NCBI GenBank assembly: GCA_958450365.1 | Contig: CAUEEP010000937.1 | Location: 2,232,501 to 2,296,500 of the forward strand | Direction of reading: 5' to 3' | DNA: 64,000 nt | DNA from: Mesorhabditis belari | Taxonomy: Eukaryota; Nematoda; Chromadorea; Rhabditida; Rhabditidae | In this document: positions 38,724 to 55,789 of the stretch, one piece after another | Layout of the letters: every line of letters begins with the position of its first letter | Position numbering within the stretch: the stretch's first letter is position 1 | Made by a program: the position numbers and the translations under genes | Notes under the pieces: generated by a model | What the model was told of the DNA's origin: nothing | What the model saw: only the letters and a program-made list of their open reading frames with translations | Databases searched by the model: none

Positions 38724-41296
38724 TCAAATCTCTTCTTTATCCTCGTCCAGCTTCAAAAGATCCATTCGAAGCGATGATATCATTGGCTCTCCGAAGACCT
38801 CCTAAAATTGGTTTACATTATTTTGTTTTAGGAATTATCGCCTATTCAAACTGTTTTACAAAAAGAAGACGTTACCAAGTTTTCCGATGTTTTTTGCGTG
38901 TTCATCTTTTGCCCAATCCTCGAACTGCTCAACACCAACTCCAAACCGCCCATCATTTGCGAGATTTGTTTCTGCACCGTCAATTCTCTTTGCACGGCGT
39001 CCTGATAGATAAAATTTCACGCCCAATGCTACAACCAACTTTCAGACGATTTAGTTGAAAGATGACTTTCTCGTCCAAATCCTCGGTTGAAAAGACTTCT
39101 GTAAACTTTAACTTTCATTGAAGAAGATGCAAACTAACCAAAGACGGCTTCCGCAACAACAATAAGGGTATCAAAATATGGCTCCAAAAATAAGTTTCGC
39201 GACAAAAATCTAAAATGTATGTATCTTAATTAGTCAATCAATGTCGAAAGCTTACTTGCAAATTACTATTTGTCGAACGGGTTTATGCCCAGCAAATGCT
39301 GCTTTCAACGCTCCACGATACGCTATCACTCGCAACTTTCCAACGACCTAGACATCAGATTAAAGGAGTCAATGCAATAGGATTTTACCAATCCAGCATC
39401 ATCCCATATCGATTTGTTTGAGAAAAGAACAGAGACGAGATCGTGATGTTTGAAGGCTTTGAGTAATTGATCGAACTTGGACAAGAATAACTAAAAATGG
39501 CAATAGTTTAAGGTTGAATGAGGATGAACGTTTCAATTCTATTTTACATTTTGGATCAAAGCATTTTGAAAGGTACCCGATCAGGTGCTTTTGCAGTCAA
39601 TTCGATGTTTTCTTTCGCCGTTCCTTTCATTTGAATCGTTGCCGTTGGAGCGTTGGATTGAACAATCGACTTTTTATCACTCGTGTCCAATGAGACAATG
39701 TTTTGACGCTCGGGAACTCTCAAATTTCCTTTAAAATAAATTTTTTAAATGTAGAAATACCTTCGATAAAGTGATAACAAATTGCCCATTCCGATTGCCA
39801 TCGTTTCGTCGTTTGGTGACATTCCCAATGCAAGAACTGGTGCCGCAACAGAAAAGGAGTAGCTCTAGATCTTTTTACCACTTCAAACGACGAATAGCTT
39901 ACAATAGAGAAGTCGGCGATGCGAACCACATTTATTCTTCGGTCAATTGCTCCAGTTAGAAGAGAGCTGCCATTTTCACCAAGACATAGCGAAGTGACTG
40001 TCTTGTGATGAGCCTAAATTTATGTTGATTTAAAAAATGATACGTTTTGGCTTACTTGAATTGAAGTAAGTAGGCGACCACCAGCAAGCATATCCCATAT
40101 TCTAAATGACCCACGCATAAAATGTGTAGAAACAAAAGATGGGGTAGATGTGAATTTTTCAAAACATACTTTACAACATTTCCAGCGGCGCTTGCCAACA
40201 AATTCTCATTTGGTAGAAACAGGAGATTTTCTATGGGGGCTCCAGCATTCAAAGTCCTAAATGATAACGTTTCCAGTAGTTGAAAGTTTCACTCACAAAG
40301 AGGCTGAAGCACTCGAGTCTGCTCGAACATCCCAAAGTTTTATCTAAAATAGGTAGTTTGCAGAAATTAAGCAAAGACTGTAGATTACTTTATGATCGTA
40401 TCCTCCACTGATAACAATATTCTCGTTTGACGCTGAGACAGCTCCACAACGAATCACATCATCGTGAGCCTGTAAATCAAAAGTCATAAAAGTTCCTGTT
40501 TGTAACCAAAGAAGTATTATTTGTTCAAAAACTTGCCTTGATGCTTACTATAGGCTCCATCCCCGTGTCCATTATTTCGTACTTCTTAATCATTCCATCA
40601 TCAGCCATTGAAAAAATCTAAACTTACGTCATTTTCTAAAACTTTAACACTTTTTTACATTTTTGCCAGAAGTCGAAAAGCGAACAGTATGAAGAGCACA
40701 ATCACCCACTTTCAGAGATCGCAATGGTACCTAAAACAATGAGTTTCAAACAAATCTTGCAAAGAAACCTTTTGTTTTCCTGTCGTTCTCAAAGCGTCGA
40801 AGATCCGGAGTTTTCCTTCTTCGCCACCAATTGCTGAAGCAAAAAGGTTTTTTTAAATCAAGAAAGTTAATTTACCAATTAATTCTCCATCCCGCCGAAA
40901 TGTGGCCCCAAAAACGGCGCGCTTAAAGCGACTAAACTGGGTAACTTGCTGCGACCTAAAAATTAACGTTTTAATATCTTCAAACCTTCAACAAACCATT
41001 TTGAGTCATAAAGACTGAGCCGGACGCTGCTCGTGCAAGCGATATGGTGCGGCTCTTTGGGGCTGATCGCGACGGATGTAACATGGTTTGGTTCCGAGAA
41101 GACCGAGATTTGCTAAAGAAAACACTTGTAGTTTTGAGCAAAAGTGCTTAAAATGAAGGTTTGGTAGCTAGCAAGTGCTCAAAATGATCAAAATTTTACC
41201 CACTTGCATCCTTCGCCAATACGCCACATTTTTGTTCAGCCTTCGGTCGCGCATCTCCGCCACCCCAACTTTTGGAGCCGGATAGTATTGCGCCAT
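38724..41296 (-). CDS. UTP15: UTP15, small-subunit processome WD40 protein
   Basis: U3 snoRNP/t-UTP component needed for 18S rRNA processing. It starts at ATG 41296 (MAQYYPAPKVGVAEMRDRRL) immediately after a TTTAG acceptor and ends at TGA 38724 (LLKLDEDKEEI). WD repeats follow in UTP15 order: HVTSVAISPKEPHHIACTSS, FSRFKRAVFGATFRRDGELI, GGEEGKLRIFDALR, ADDGMIKKYEI, VISGGYDHKIKLWDVRAD, FLPNENLLASAAGNVVKIWD and KTVTSLCLGENGSSLLTGAI. These are followed by ALGMSPNDETMAIGMGNLLS and the UTP15 C-terminal domain (KFDQLLKAFKHHDLVSVLF, GALKAAFAGHKPVRQIVI). Introns are short with TTTAG acceptors. The gene looks intact. Confidence 0.88.
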
Positions 41297-41598
41297 TTTC
41301 CTAAACATGTAAGCATATACCGTAAAAACTCTAACAGAAGATCCGGGTCTTCTATTTTTCAACTCCCCTCTAGAGAGGTCTTTTATTTTTCAACCTTTTT
41401 TCTAAACTCACAAAAGCAAAATTGCAACATTTCATAAATTTTCAAAAAGCTTTGGCAATCAACCATTATTTAAAATCATTATTTTGAACGAATTTATTTC
41501 TAATTTGTAAACAAACAATGAATACCGATAAAGATAAACACTAATACCGATAAAGAATTACCAACAAACAACGATCAACAAACTTAACAGATTTAATT
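41297..41598. other. Short intergenic stretch
   Basis: AT-rich, with two near-identical AATACCGATAAAGA segments (41521, 41542) and reiterated AACAAACAA. Nothing else seen. Confidence 0.4.
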
Positions 41599-42000
41599 CT
41601 AGAACGCAGCCATAATCGAAGCATCGCTGTCTACAGATTCATTATTCTCGTCTTCGTGCAGATCGATTTCTTCAAGCAATTCCGCACAGGATTCGTCAAT
41701 GCGTGCATCAAAAAGTTTCGATAATCCTGTGGGAATTGCAAGTAGATTTCCATTGGTGGAGCTTTTAAATTACCAATCTTTCAAGTGGTCTTTCTTATTG
41801 CACCATTGTCGAATCATCGCACAGGTGATGCCGGACTTTTTCTGTGCAGCATGCTTCTAAGTTTCTTTTGCGTATTTCACAGCTTCTAACTTGAAATCCC
41901 TTGAATAGGCCTTTCGTTTTCGAGAAGATCCAAGTGGTTCCCCTTCATCAAAATAGCTCTCCTCTCCAAAACCACATTTGAATCCTCTTGAATCACATTT
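41599..42000 (-). pseudogene. Broken psq/Tc5/pogo-type transposase N-terminus
   Basis: The frame reads GFGEESYFDEGEPLGSSRKR, KAYSRDFKLEAVKYAKET, an in-frame TAG, then KHAAQKKSGITCAMIRQWCN and KKDHLKDW, then a stop. After a gap comes an open acidic stretch (LSKLFDARIDESCAELLEEI...ASIMAAF) ending at TAG 41599. This pattern (KAY-x-x-xFK-x-x-V-x-YA...W-x-KK-x-x-L) is the psq-type helix-turn-helix of CENP-B/pogo/Tc5 transposases and the proteins derived from them. The first stop replaces one loop residue. The catalytic DDE part is missing. A decayed element or decayed domesticated gene is equally possible. Confidence 0.6.
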
Positions 42001-42396
42001 TCAGCGTTATTCCCGCTTTTATCATGATTGTGTCCCAGATCCCTCATGTGTTCACAGCTCTTCTCAAAGAGTCCATTCAGCTGATTTCCTCCACGCTCTC
42101 GAAATTTCTGGAATCCGTCCGAACTTTTCAAAAGTTTCATCACCTGAAAATAAAAGCATTATTTCTTGAAATCAAAAACTGTAAACAAGAAGCAAAATAT
42201 TTGGTGGGTACGAGTGGCCTCTCTACCTCACAAAATTTCCGCAGCAAATTTTTCAACAGTTAAGGGCCATCATGCCAAATTTGCTAATAGCAATTAGACA
42301 GTTTAGAAATAACACTTTATTGAAAACAGAAAACAAACATAACAATAAGATAACAAATCAACAACAAGAAATATAACAATACAACTAACAAAACGA

Positions 42397-45300
42397 TCAG
42401 AATGGGTTTAACAAATTTAGCACTTCTTTTTCCGCATCATCTGTCGATGTGATTACCTTTCGCTTTTTCGTTTTCGTCTTGTCCGTAGCAACGACCTAGA
42501 CAATGAGCAATAAAAGGGTGTAAAAAGTTCATTACCTTTCGTTTTTTCTTCTTTCTTTCCAAAAGCTCGTCAAGTTCCGGATGGTATTCCGCAGGCAGAT
42601 CTAGAAACTTAACTGTAAGTTATTCAAATAAAATGCAAAAACCATCTTCTTCATCGCTATCCCATCCTTCAGGCTTAGGAAGCCAATCCAAATTGACTTC
42701 ATTGTCATCCTCCAGATCTTCAGCACCCGCCAAATCCATCTCATCGTCCTTCGACTAAAAAAGATGTAAAAAATGTTTGAGCACCATGGAAACCTTTTTC
42801 CCTTTAGGTTTCCGTTTCGCTTTCAGTTCTTTGATTTTTGCTCGATAAGCTCTGCGATCCATCTAAATATAAAGGTATATTGATAATCTTCAAAAGCTTA
42901 CTTTGTCATTTTGCATCTTTTCTCGTTTCGCTTCTTCCAAGTTTAATCCAAGAGAAGATCCTTCATTCGTTTCTTCATTTTCTCCATCTTCATCATCAAA
43001 CACTGTTCGTTTATTAACCTAAACTAAAGTATGCTTGATTAGCCAAATAATTGTTACCTTAATCTTTTTATTCAAAATCCGTTGTGCTAGATGCTCCCGT
43101 GTGAGAAGTCTCGGCTTCTTTTTAGGATTATTTGCTTCTTCCAGCAAGACTTCTTCGGTAATGTCATTTTCCTAAACTTGACGATTTTAAATTAAAATTA
43201 GAGAACAACCTCGGCATCATCATCTTTGAACACATTTTTCTTCTTTACGGTAAACAATTCATCCTCTGATAAATCATTGATTTCTTCTCCAAAATCGTGT
43301 CCTGCCGTGAAAACCGTGGTACCCTCATGTGTTTTCCCGTTCAATTTCTAAAAAAAAGTTTAAATATTAATACAAACACGTACCGGATCATCAAGCGAGT
43401 GCCCTTGTTTGCGTAAAAACCGGATTCTCGGAACGGAAATCTTAAAACCCATTCAATTAAGCCAAGTTGAGAGTTTATTTACCAATCCCATCGACTCGGC
43501 TAACTCCTTTGTGTGAATCTTGTCAATATTGAAGACATTTTTGTTTTTCATAACAAAAACAGAGCGCACATACGAGACAAAAGCCTAAACACATAAATTA
43601 ATCTCAACCAGTTAGCAAACTTTACCCGTTGAGCAAATGCGTTGAGTTCGGGTGAATGAGCAATTGTGGCTTGAAGCTTTCGTTGGATGTTCTTCATCGA
43701 ATTTATATCAGTTCTAAAATGAGTAAATGTAAATAACCAATCCAAGTGAGGTGTTACAAATGTGCAAGACTACGCTTACTCCATCCTTGTCACAGGAATC
43801 TTTCGTTGTAGAAACAGTTCACACATCGACTCTTCTTGGTTTGTGGTAAGGAAGAGAAGTGCTTGGCCTTCATGCCCCATTCGAGCTGTTCGTCCAACCC
43901 TAAAGATTTCAAATGCATATTCAAATAGATTTTTATAATCATCCGTTAAGGAAGTACAAAAATTGCAAAATACAATTTTAACTTGAAGAGAGGAATCAGC
44001 TGTAGCTGACCTATGAATGTAATCATCGATCTCTGGTGGAGCGTCAATTTGCACAACCCAATCGACTCCTGTAAAGTCAAGGCCTCGACTCGCGACATCT
44101 GTAGCAATCATACACACTTGACGAGTATTTCCGAATCTTTCAAAAACCTAATAACTACTTATTAAGCAATCCTTTTTGAAAAATCAAACCTCAATTCGTT
44201 TATTTTGCTTCATTGATCCCCATAAGCCTAACAAAACAACACTCGGGTTTAACTGATGAAAAGCTTCATAGATGAAACGTGCCTAAATCTGAGATACTTG
44301 ATGTAATTTTGACAACAATCACCTGTTTACATGTGCTAACAAAGACCAAAGTTTTCGACTTCCGATGCATTGTGATAAATGACCAAAGCAAGTTCAACTA
44401 AAATAGATTACACTTTAAAACTTCGGGTTTTGTACCTTTTCCTCCTCTTCGCAAACCAAATACAGTTGTTTCAGCTCGTCAGGGGTGGCGAAATTTGACT
44501 TCTCATGTACGGAAACAAATGTAGGGTCCTAAAAACCATTATTTTTGAGTAAAACTTTTTGAACTAATTTGCTTACCTTTGTGCATACTCTGCTCAAGTC
44601 ATTCACATCACAAGTCAACGTAGCAGAAAATAGTAGGGCCTGTCTTTCTTTTGGCAGCGCTTCAATAATTGACTTCAGCTAAAAATTGATTTCAGCTACA
44701 GTTTATGTTTTTAAAATACTTGATACCTGAGAAGAAAATCCCAAATCGAGTATCCGATCTGCTTCGTCGATAACCAACATTTGAAGTTGATCGGTCTAAA
44801 GAACCGGCGTCTATCTTGAGAAAATAAGTAAACTTACAAAAAATGTGTCGTTTTCATGAAGATGTTGTAGTAAACGACCCGGTGTACAGACAATAATGTT
44901 CATCCTGGCAATTCGAGTTTTTTCAAAAGTGATATCCGTCCCTGAATTGTATTTTTAAGTTTGACAAACTAAAAGATATCAATTTACCTCCGCCGATCAG
45001 AAGGCAACAAGAAAAGTCATGATATTGTCCAACCTAAAAATTTTCAGTTAAATCAAGTTGATTTTAGCCTCACTTTATTAATCGTATTGAAAGTTTGTAG
45101 AGCAAGCTCTCTAGTTGGACTGATGATAATGGCTCCAAGCCCTTCATCCCGACTCCACTTGTTTCGCCATAAACATTCCAAGATCTAAGTTTTACGTTTC
45201 AAAACTTTACAGCAAATTTACTTACCGGAATCACCAACGCTAAAGTCTTTCCACTGCCCGTCTTCGCAGCTCCAATAACATCAGCGCCGTTGAGCGAAAA

Positions 45301-45896
45301 TCGTAACGAGTCGCGTTGAATTTCCGTTGGAACCACGTAACTAAACTTTGCTAACTAGCCAAAAGAAAAAATCTTTGCAAAATTGGCCAAAAAATTACTT
45401 CGAATCAGCCAATCCTCGTTGTGTTGCCTCAGAAAGTGGAAAGTCGTCGAAGGTTTTGAATGAGTCGGGATCTCGCTAAATCGCCTCTTTCAGGAAAGAA
45501 AGAGAGGCTTTTTCACTTACACTTCTCAGTGAGTCGTATTCTCGAACAACATCCTCCGTTGTGATTCCCGCTTTTTTCCATTTCCTCTTTTCGAGGTTTT
45601 TCTGCTGCCGCTTCTCTTTCAAACTTCTAAACAAGAGTTTACGAGTGTGTTAATAATTCCGATAGTTAAGCATAATTAATCCGATAGTTAAGCAATTTTA
45701 GATGGCTTAAAATTCAGTTGAATTCATTCGGTAGATTCATTATTTTAGTTTTTGCTATCGAGTAAAGAAAGTTCACTATGGAGAAATTTAGAATCATTTA
45801 TGCTAGTCAGACTCATTGTCAGAAAATTAAAAAAGAGAACCTGGGCTGCTTTTTCACATCGCCGTTTTTCTTTCTATTTTTCGTTCCATTCTTCAT
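42397..45896 (-). CDS. DDX10: DDX10/Dbp4 DEAD-box RNA helicase
   Basis: Nucleolar ATP-dependent helicase for U14/U3 handling in pre-18S rRNA processing. I start it at ATG 45896 (MKNGTKNRKKNGDVKKQPRS), 20 bp after a TTTAG acceptor; exon 1 joins in phase to SLKEKRQQKNLEKRKWKKAG. Helicase motifs in order: I AAKTGSGKT, Ia SPTRELALQTF, Ib TPGRLLQHLHEND, II VIDEADRILDLGFSSQ, III LLFSATL, then MIATDVASRGLDFTGV and YIHRVGRTARMGHEG. The DDX10-specific tail follows (AFVSYVRSVFVMKNKNVFNI, IRFLRKQGHSLDD) and then acidic/lysine-rich exons to TGA 42397 (VLNLLNPF). The segment usually LHG reads LWG here (VVLLGLWGSMKQNKR). Divergent from mek-2. Confidence 0.92.
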
Positions 45897-46360
45897 GATG
45901 TCATCGACAAGCTCTAAATTCAAAAGCATTATAAGGTCGAGATTCTGGACAAGAGAAAGTTTAAAGTTTAAAAACGAGCTCTGAAAATTTTACAAAAATT
46001 CCCGAATTAGGCCCGAAAATCCGAACACGGGAATACAAATGACAACGGGTTTTTGACGTGTTATCGGGTGGATTTCCCCTTCCTTCTTTCGCTTCATTTC
46101 ACTCACTTAACAGAGGGAAAAGGGGAGAAAAGGGAAAGAGTCATGCCCGCTACACAAGTAATCCTGCAACAGTTTGCCACTAAGAGTTTGACTCATATCG
46201 ACTTTTTTAGCGAAATTCTATATCGTCTTTTGAGTGCTAGTCTTTTTGTGCGGATTCCGATCGATCACGTCAAATTTCTACTTTACTCGAAATCATTTTC
46301 TGTTTCATGTTTTTATTGCAGATAGATTTTGTTCTACATTTCGCATTTTAGATAGCAAAA
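45897..46360. promoter_or_regulatory. Divergent promoter region, DDX10/mek-2
   Basis: 464 bp between opposing start codons. Spliced-leader-type acceptors lie at about 45917 (minus, GAATTTAG) and 46351 (plus, GCATTTTAG), so promoters for both genes must lie within or near this interval. No specific factor sites recognised. Confidence 0.5.
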
Positions 46361-48375
46361 ATGTCGAGTGGGAAACGCCGAAATCCACTCGGACTCAGCC
46401 TACCTCCGACGGTCAGCGAGCAAGCCGAGCGGGAGGACGCTAAAGAGGAGGAGGATGTAAGTTTTTTTGTGTTAATTTTTGATTTATAAGAAAGAGCGCA
46501 CCTTAACCATACTGGCAACCGCTTATGGTGCATGCGGTTTAAAAATTTATGTAAATTAAAAAAAGGTTTTACAAGAAATGGTGATAAATTTTGCCGATAA
46601 GAGGTGGCACGAAAAAAACCGAGCTAATCGACAATCCCGTGTCAGCAAAGGCGCATTCATTGTAATTCTTACCTATATAAAAACTTTGTTAATATATTCG
46701 GAATCTAGTGATCATTTTTAGGTTGTACCCGCACGAATCACTATCGATGAGCAATTGATGCGGCTGGGATTGACCGAACCGCAAAAACAGCGAATGGAGG
46801 AATGGGTTGCCGTGAAAGAGGGGATCGCTGTCAGTGAATATTTTTCAAATCATGTTACCAAAACGTATATTTTAGGAAAGCGATCTAAGCGAAGACTTCT
46901 TTGAAACTCTTGGCGAGTTGGGACATGGGAATGGTGGAGTCGTCAACAAAGTGAGTTTTTAAAGATAAATCTTAAGCTTTGTCTGCTTTTTGTTCATAAC
47001 ATTTTCTGTTTTTAGGTTAGACACAAACAACGAGGGATCATAATGGCCAGAAAACTCGTGCATTTGGAAGTGAAACCCAGCGTAAGGACACAAATTTTAA
47101 AAGGTAAGGTGCTTGTTTGTCTTTGTTATTAATTCAATACTTTACCCTACAAGTTGTTTGATTTTAGAGTTAGCCGTCCTACACAAATGCAACTCGCCAT
47201 TTATTGTCGGTTTTTATGGAGCGTTCGTCGACAACAACGATATCAGTATCTGCATGGAGTACATGAACGGATTGTCTCTCGATATCGTTTTGCAAAGAGT
47301 AAGTTATTTGTTAATTTTGTTTCTTATAATGGAGGTTGTGCAATGACTTCATGTTTAGCTATATATTTGTTTACATTTAATTAAAGATGATTTTAGATGG
47401 GACGTCTTCAAGAAAACTTTGTTGGTCGCGTTTCTGTTGCTGTCGTTCGAGGGTTGACGTACTTGAAGGACGAAATTAAGATTTTACATCGAGGTTAACT
47501 TTTTTTAGTCGAGTTAAAGGATTTAACCTTTTTTTAGATGTGAAACCGTCGAATATGCTGGTGAACACAGCTGGCGAGATCAAATTGTGCGATTTTGGTG
47601 TGTCTGGAGTTCTTGTCGACAGCATGGCGAACTCATTTGTAGGGACACGAAGCTACATGGCTGTAAGTTTAAAGTTTTAGGCGTTCGAGTAGTTTTAGCT
47701 TTGACTAGTAATACTTGCCGTTTTTAGCCCGAACGACTCACTGGCTCTCAGTACAGCATCTTATCGGACATTTGGTCGTTTGGGCTTTCATTGATCGAGC
47801 TGCTTGTCGGGAAGTAAGTAATTTTAAGTTTAGCGAGAATTAACCTCAGTATTTCACTCTTACCCTGTGATATATTTCTATTTAGATATCCTGTTCCGGC
47901 AATCACCAAGAAGGAATTCGCCAACATTTTCCAAGTACCCGAGGGAGAAATTGTATTAGCGGATGAACGGAGTGAAGTGAGCATTTTTTTATTACAAAAA
48001 CGGCACGATTATGTAGGTTCCAACTTATCAATCATCAACATCCCCTGCATCGATGGCAATTTTCGAGATGTTGGACTACATTGTAAATGGACCCGCTCCC
48101 ACTTTGCCACGAAACATTTTTACGGATGAGTGTGTCGGTAAGTACGAGCACCTCTTTAAACCCGTCTTCTTATTTTAGATTTCGTGTCTAAATGCCTGAA
48201 GAAAGTGCCCGTCGAACGAGCAAATTTGAAGACTCTAGCTGCGCATCCATTCTTCCAAAGGTACCTTGATGTTTCTATACCAGAACACAAAACTTTAAGG
48301 TACACTCAATTCGACGACAATGGCGAATTCGCAGCATTTGTGGCGAAGACGGTTCAAATTGGAGGTGGAAATTGA
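46361..48375 (+). CDS. mek-2: MAP kinase kinase MEK-2 (MEK1/2 orthologue)
   Basis: Dual-specificity kinase of the Ras-Raf-MEK-ERK pathway. It starts at 46361 ([20 protein letters not shown]), almost the same as worm MEK-2; [10 protein letters not shown] is the ERK docking motif. About ten short exons are joined by TTTTAG acceptors. Kinase landmarks: glycine loop [11 protein letters not shown] near residue 82, catalytic lysine in [29 protein letters not shown], catalytic loop [32 protein letters not shown] with both activation-loop serines, [20 protein letters not shown], proline insert, and C-lobe [16 protein letters not shown]. It ends [11 protein letters not shown] at TGA 48373, about 390 residues, normal for the family. 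No missing catalytic residue. Confidence 0.97.
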
Positions 48376-49018
48376 TCTCATATCGTGCTTTTTGTTGCCA
48401 GTACACACCTTCTCATCGTATCATAATAGGTTTTTTTTGTGTGGATCACTTATTTATTTTTCCTCCATTATGTACTAATGAATTATAAAAATGTTAAAAC
48501 TGTGATTAACTAAAACTTTAGCCTAAAGAGCGGTAACCAGTTATATTGGATAGAATAGTCAATTTTTGAGGCTTGTCGCTCGCTGTCTTGTGAAATAACA
48601 ATGTGAACTAGTCTATCTACATTTCCCTATCCTTTAATCTGGTATTCCCAAAATGTTTCCTTACTTCACCTACTTATGTTAATTTTACATTTTATTGAGA
48701 ACGATTTTCATTAATATATTCAAAGTTTAATAAACATTTAACACTAACGATCCAATTAGCTAAATCAAATCTGCAGGAGTTCATGCATTGCAAGTGAGAG
48801 GTTTAAGAATGGTTCAAGCTGAATTTGCAGGATGTCTCTATGACAACGTCAGATTTGTACCACCGCTCATGACGGCAGGTGAATCTACTCTCAGTCTTTG
48901 GCCTTCGTTGGATTTTTCCGTGATATTTATTACCCTGAAACATTTATCACATAAATATTTGAAAAAAAGAAATATCACAAAAGAAAAAGGTTAGACTAGA
49001 GAATTATTCCTTCGTTGA
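48376..49018. other. Convergent 3' intergenic region
   Basis: Between mek-2 and the cyclophilin stop. A 68-codon ORF at 48788-48994 has no recognisable domain and no splice context, so I do not call a gene. Confidence 0.5.
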
Positions 49019-49958
49019 TCACTGGGCGTCAACTTTGTCCACGGAATATGGTTGATCGATAACCTAAAAAAACTATAGTCACTTTACTTCTCAAGAAAAA
49101 AAAGCCTCATGTCCGGCAGCTGTAATAGTCACGTCCTCTTTTGGCTTATCACCAGCATTCTTTGGAGTGTTTTCAATCTAAAATTACAAAGTCGGGTTAA
49201 GCTCAATACTAAAAGAAACCTTTCTAACGACGTCCATTCCGTCAAGCACTTTCCCAAAAACGACATGTCTTCCATCTAGCCAAGGAGTCTTCTTTACGGT
49301 GATGAAAAATTGGGATCCATTTGTATCAGGTCCTATAATAAAACAATTTCAATTAAATCAGCAACTCAAACCTGCATTTGCCATGCTTAGCCATCCAGCT
49401 CCATAATGCTTCAGCTTGAAGTTCTCATCGGCAAACTTTTCACCATAGATTGAACTAAATGTTACAATACGGGACTAATTTTTAACATCACCGTGAAAAC
49501 TAAATCTTTCAAAGCTAACCGTCCACCAGTGCCATCACCGCGAGTGAAATCTCCACCTTGAATCATGAAGTCGGAGATCACGCGGTGGAATTTGCTCCCC
49601 ACATAACCTTCGCCTTGTGGTTTCTAAAGGCTAACATTTATTAAAAACAACTAAGCATTCAATTATTCAAATGAAAAATTTGCCTTGGCAAGTTCAATGA
49701 AGTTCTGCACAGTCTTTGGAACCGTCTTCCCGAAGAGTCCAATTGTAACACGCCCGATCGGTTTATCGCCAATCGAAATATCAAACCATACCTAAAAATA
49801 AAACCAATTTAACGATCAGAGACCTAGCCTATTCATCTTAAGCTACTTGCGTAAGCACAAACCTTATCGGTGACTTTTGGTCCCTTCGGTTTATCGCTTG
49901 GATCCAGCGCGGCGACAGTGGAGAGCACAAGCACGGCCAAACACAATCGGGTGACCAT
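49019..49958 (-). CDS. Secreted cyclophilin-type peptidyl-prolyl isomerase (PPIB-like)
   Basis: Proline isomerase of the secretory pathway, close to worm CYN-5/CYN-6 and vertebrate PPIB. ATG 49958 follows TTTTAG by one base. The N-terminus [18 protein letters not shown] is a typical signal peptide. The cyclophilin core is complete: [53 protein letters not shown] with the active-site Arg/Phe/Gln, [20 protein letters not shown], and [20 protein letters not shown] with the cyclosporin-site Trp and His. It ends [12 protein letters not shown] at TGA 49019, about 204 residues, without a KDEL-like signal, so it is probably secreted or held by partners. Head-to-head with EFTUD2. Confidence 0.93.
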
Positions 49959-50719
49959 TCTAAAATTAAAAGATTATTCAAAAGATTTGAGAAATCAAAG
50001 AAAGCGGAAGAAACCAATCAAATATTGTGAAAATTAGTAGTACCAAGTGGGCACCAGCAAAAATTGGCAATAAATAAAAATGACTTGGATAAATAAAAAA
50101 CATAAATATCCACTTACACACTGAATATCTTAAAAAGGATAAATTTTCTTTAAAATTAAGATTGCCGAAAAACTTTCCAGTATTTCTCTCCCTATAATGG
50201 TGGTGAATTGGTGTCTCACCTTGTACTCAACTCTACTTAAATGCTCATTGTTAGATCGAAGAATGAAATTACCAAGAAAGAAACACCGATTTTTGTGGTT
50301 TGATGACGTTTCTACGTTCAAAGTGCTCAAAAATGTTTGACACGACGAGATTCTACATGCTTATGATGAAGCCTACAACTACCATTACGTGTCTCAACTG
50401 GGGATTCGCTTGGCTGCCTTCTATTCTGCGCCCTTCTCTTTTCCTTCCTCTCTTTTCCCCGTTCAAATTTCCGAAAATGATTTTTCTGCCTCGAATCTGA
50501 TTAGTATTTGTGTTTTGCAGGCTAAATGCTAGAAAATGAAAAATTTAAATGTTTTGATTAAACGCAGCAATTTGACGAGTTTTGTTCACAGCACTTTCCT
50601 CCGCTCAATCCTCCTTCCCCTAGAAATTTAGCACCGTTGATTCCGAACATTTTCCTGCATTTTGTTTTTCTAATACCTAGTTAATGTCTTTTCTTTTTAG
50701 GTCCACCGCAAACTAAAGG
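49959..50719. promoter_or_regulatory. Divergent promoter region, cyclophilin/EFTUD2
   Basis: 761 bp between start codons. A TTTTAG acceptor occurs at 49961 on the minus strand and at 50700 on the plus strand (CTTTTTAG, 19 bp before the EFTUD2 ATG). Otherwise AT-rich with pyrimidine tracts near 50425-50465. No gene seen. Confidence 0.5.
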
Positions 50720-54921
<4,202 letters not shown>

Positions 54922-55789
54922 TGATATTTTGATCTCGTAATGGTTGTTGTTCTCGTTGATTATTTTTCGAATTTTGTGACAATAAATATAATTTAATGGT
55001 CCATGAAAGAACAATAAAAAGACTGTATAGTTGGAGGTGATCGACGATTTTTTGATCTCGATCACCATAAACGAAAAATTATTTCCCAGCCGAGCTGGAA
55101 AATGAATAAAAAGTCGAGACAACAATAAGGGCCAGATGTTAGCGAGTCAAGAGAAAAGAAATGGACAAAATAGCTGGCGTTCCAAATTTTTTTTTGCGCT
55201 TTGTAAAGGCGTTCCCTTGATTGAAAGTCTAAAGTTTTACCCAGCCTATTTACTTTTTGTATCCTTTGTAAACCGCACAGAATCAGACAGTAGATATTTT
55301 GGAGAAGAGGCAAGATTACGGTAGTTGAAGCGGGCACGTTTTAAAAAACGCATTACTCACGTATTTCAGCTACTGGTTTGTGCTTGTTTTTTGTCTACCA
55401 AATGTCGAAACGAGCAATTTCCACACACGATTCTATTTAAAAGTTTCATTATCGAAGTTTCATAGGTGAAATCCCCCGACTGAGATAGGCGTCATCTGTT
55501 GTTGTGAAACATTTCGAGAGGAAGATTCGAGAAAGTTTGCGGGGGAGATCACAAAGAGGATTCTCAGAGGGAAAAGAGAAAGATCATTGATGAGGCGAAC
55601 GGCTGAGATGGATGAGTTGGAGGAGTTGGAGGAGTTGGACGGGGAGGCGGAGGGAAAGGCCTAGCGAGAGGTCCAAGGGGCGGAGTCCCCTCCTCTCCAC
55701 CGCCGGCTATATCTGTGCCTCCTCATTCATTTCCCCCTCGGACTCTCCCGTATCCCTTGATTTCACTTTTTGATTTCATACATTCAAAA
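54922..55789. other. Intergenic and 5' region of the transgelin gene
   Basis: Contains the EFTUD2 3' end, a GGAGTTGGA 9-bp repeat (55610-55640) and a GC-richer, CT-rich stretch with CGGCTATATCTG at about 55702-55713, 77 bp before the ATG. The latter is a plausible core promoter. No other gene seen. Confidence 0.45.
54981..54986 (+). terminator. Poly(A) signal of EFTUD2
   Basis: AATAAA about 60 nt past the EFTUD2 stop codon, the expected distance for a nematode 3' UTR. Confidence 0.6.

Noticed and set aside
48788..48994. 68-codon ORF between mek-2 and cyclophilin
   Set aside because: No recognisable domain, no splice signals and a convergent 3' context; likely chance.
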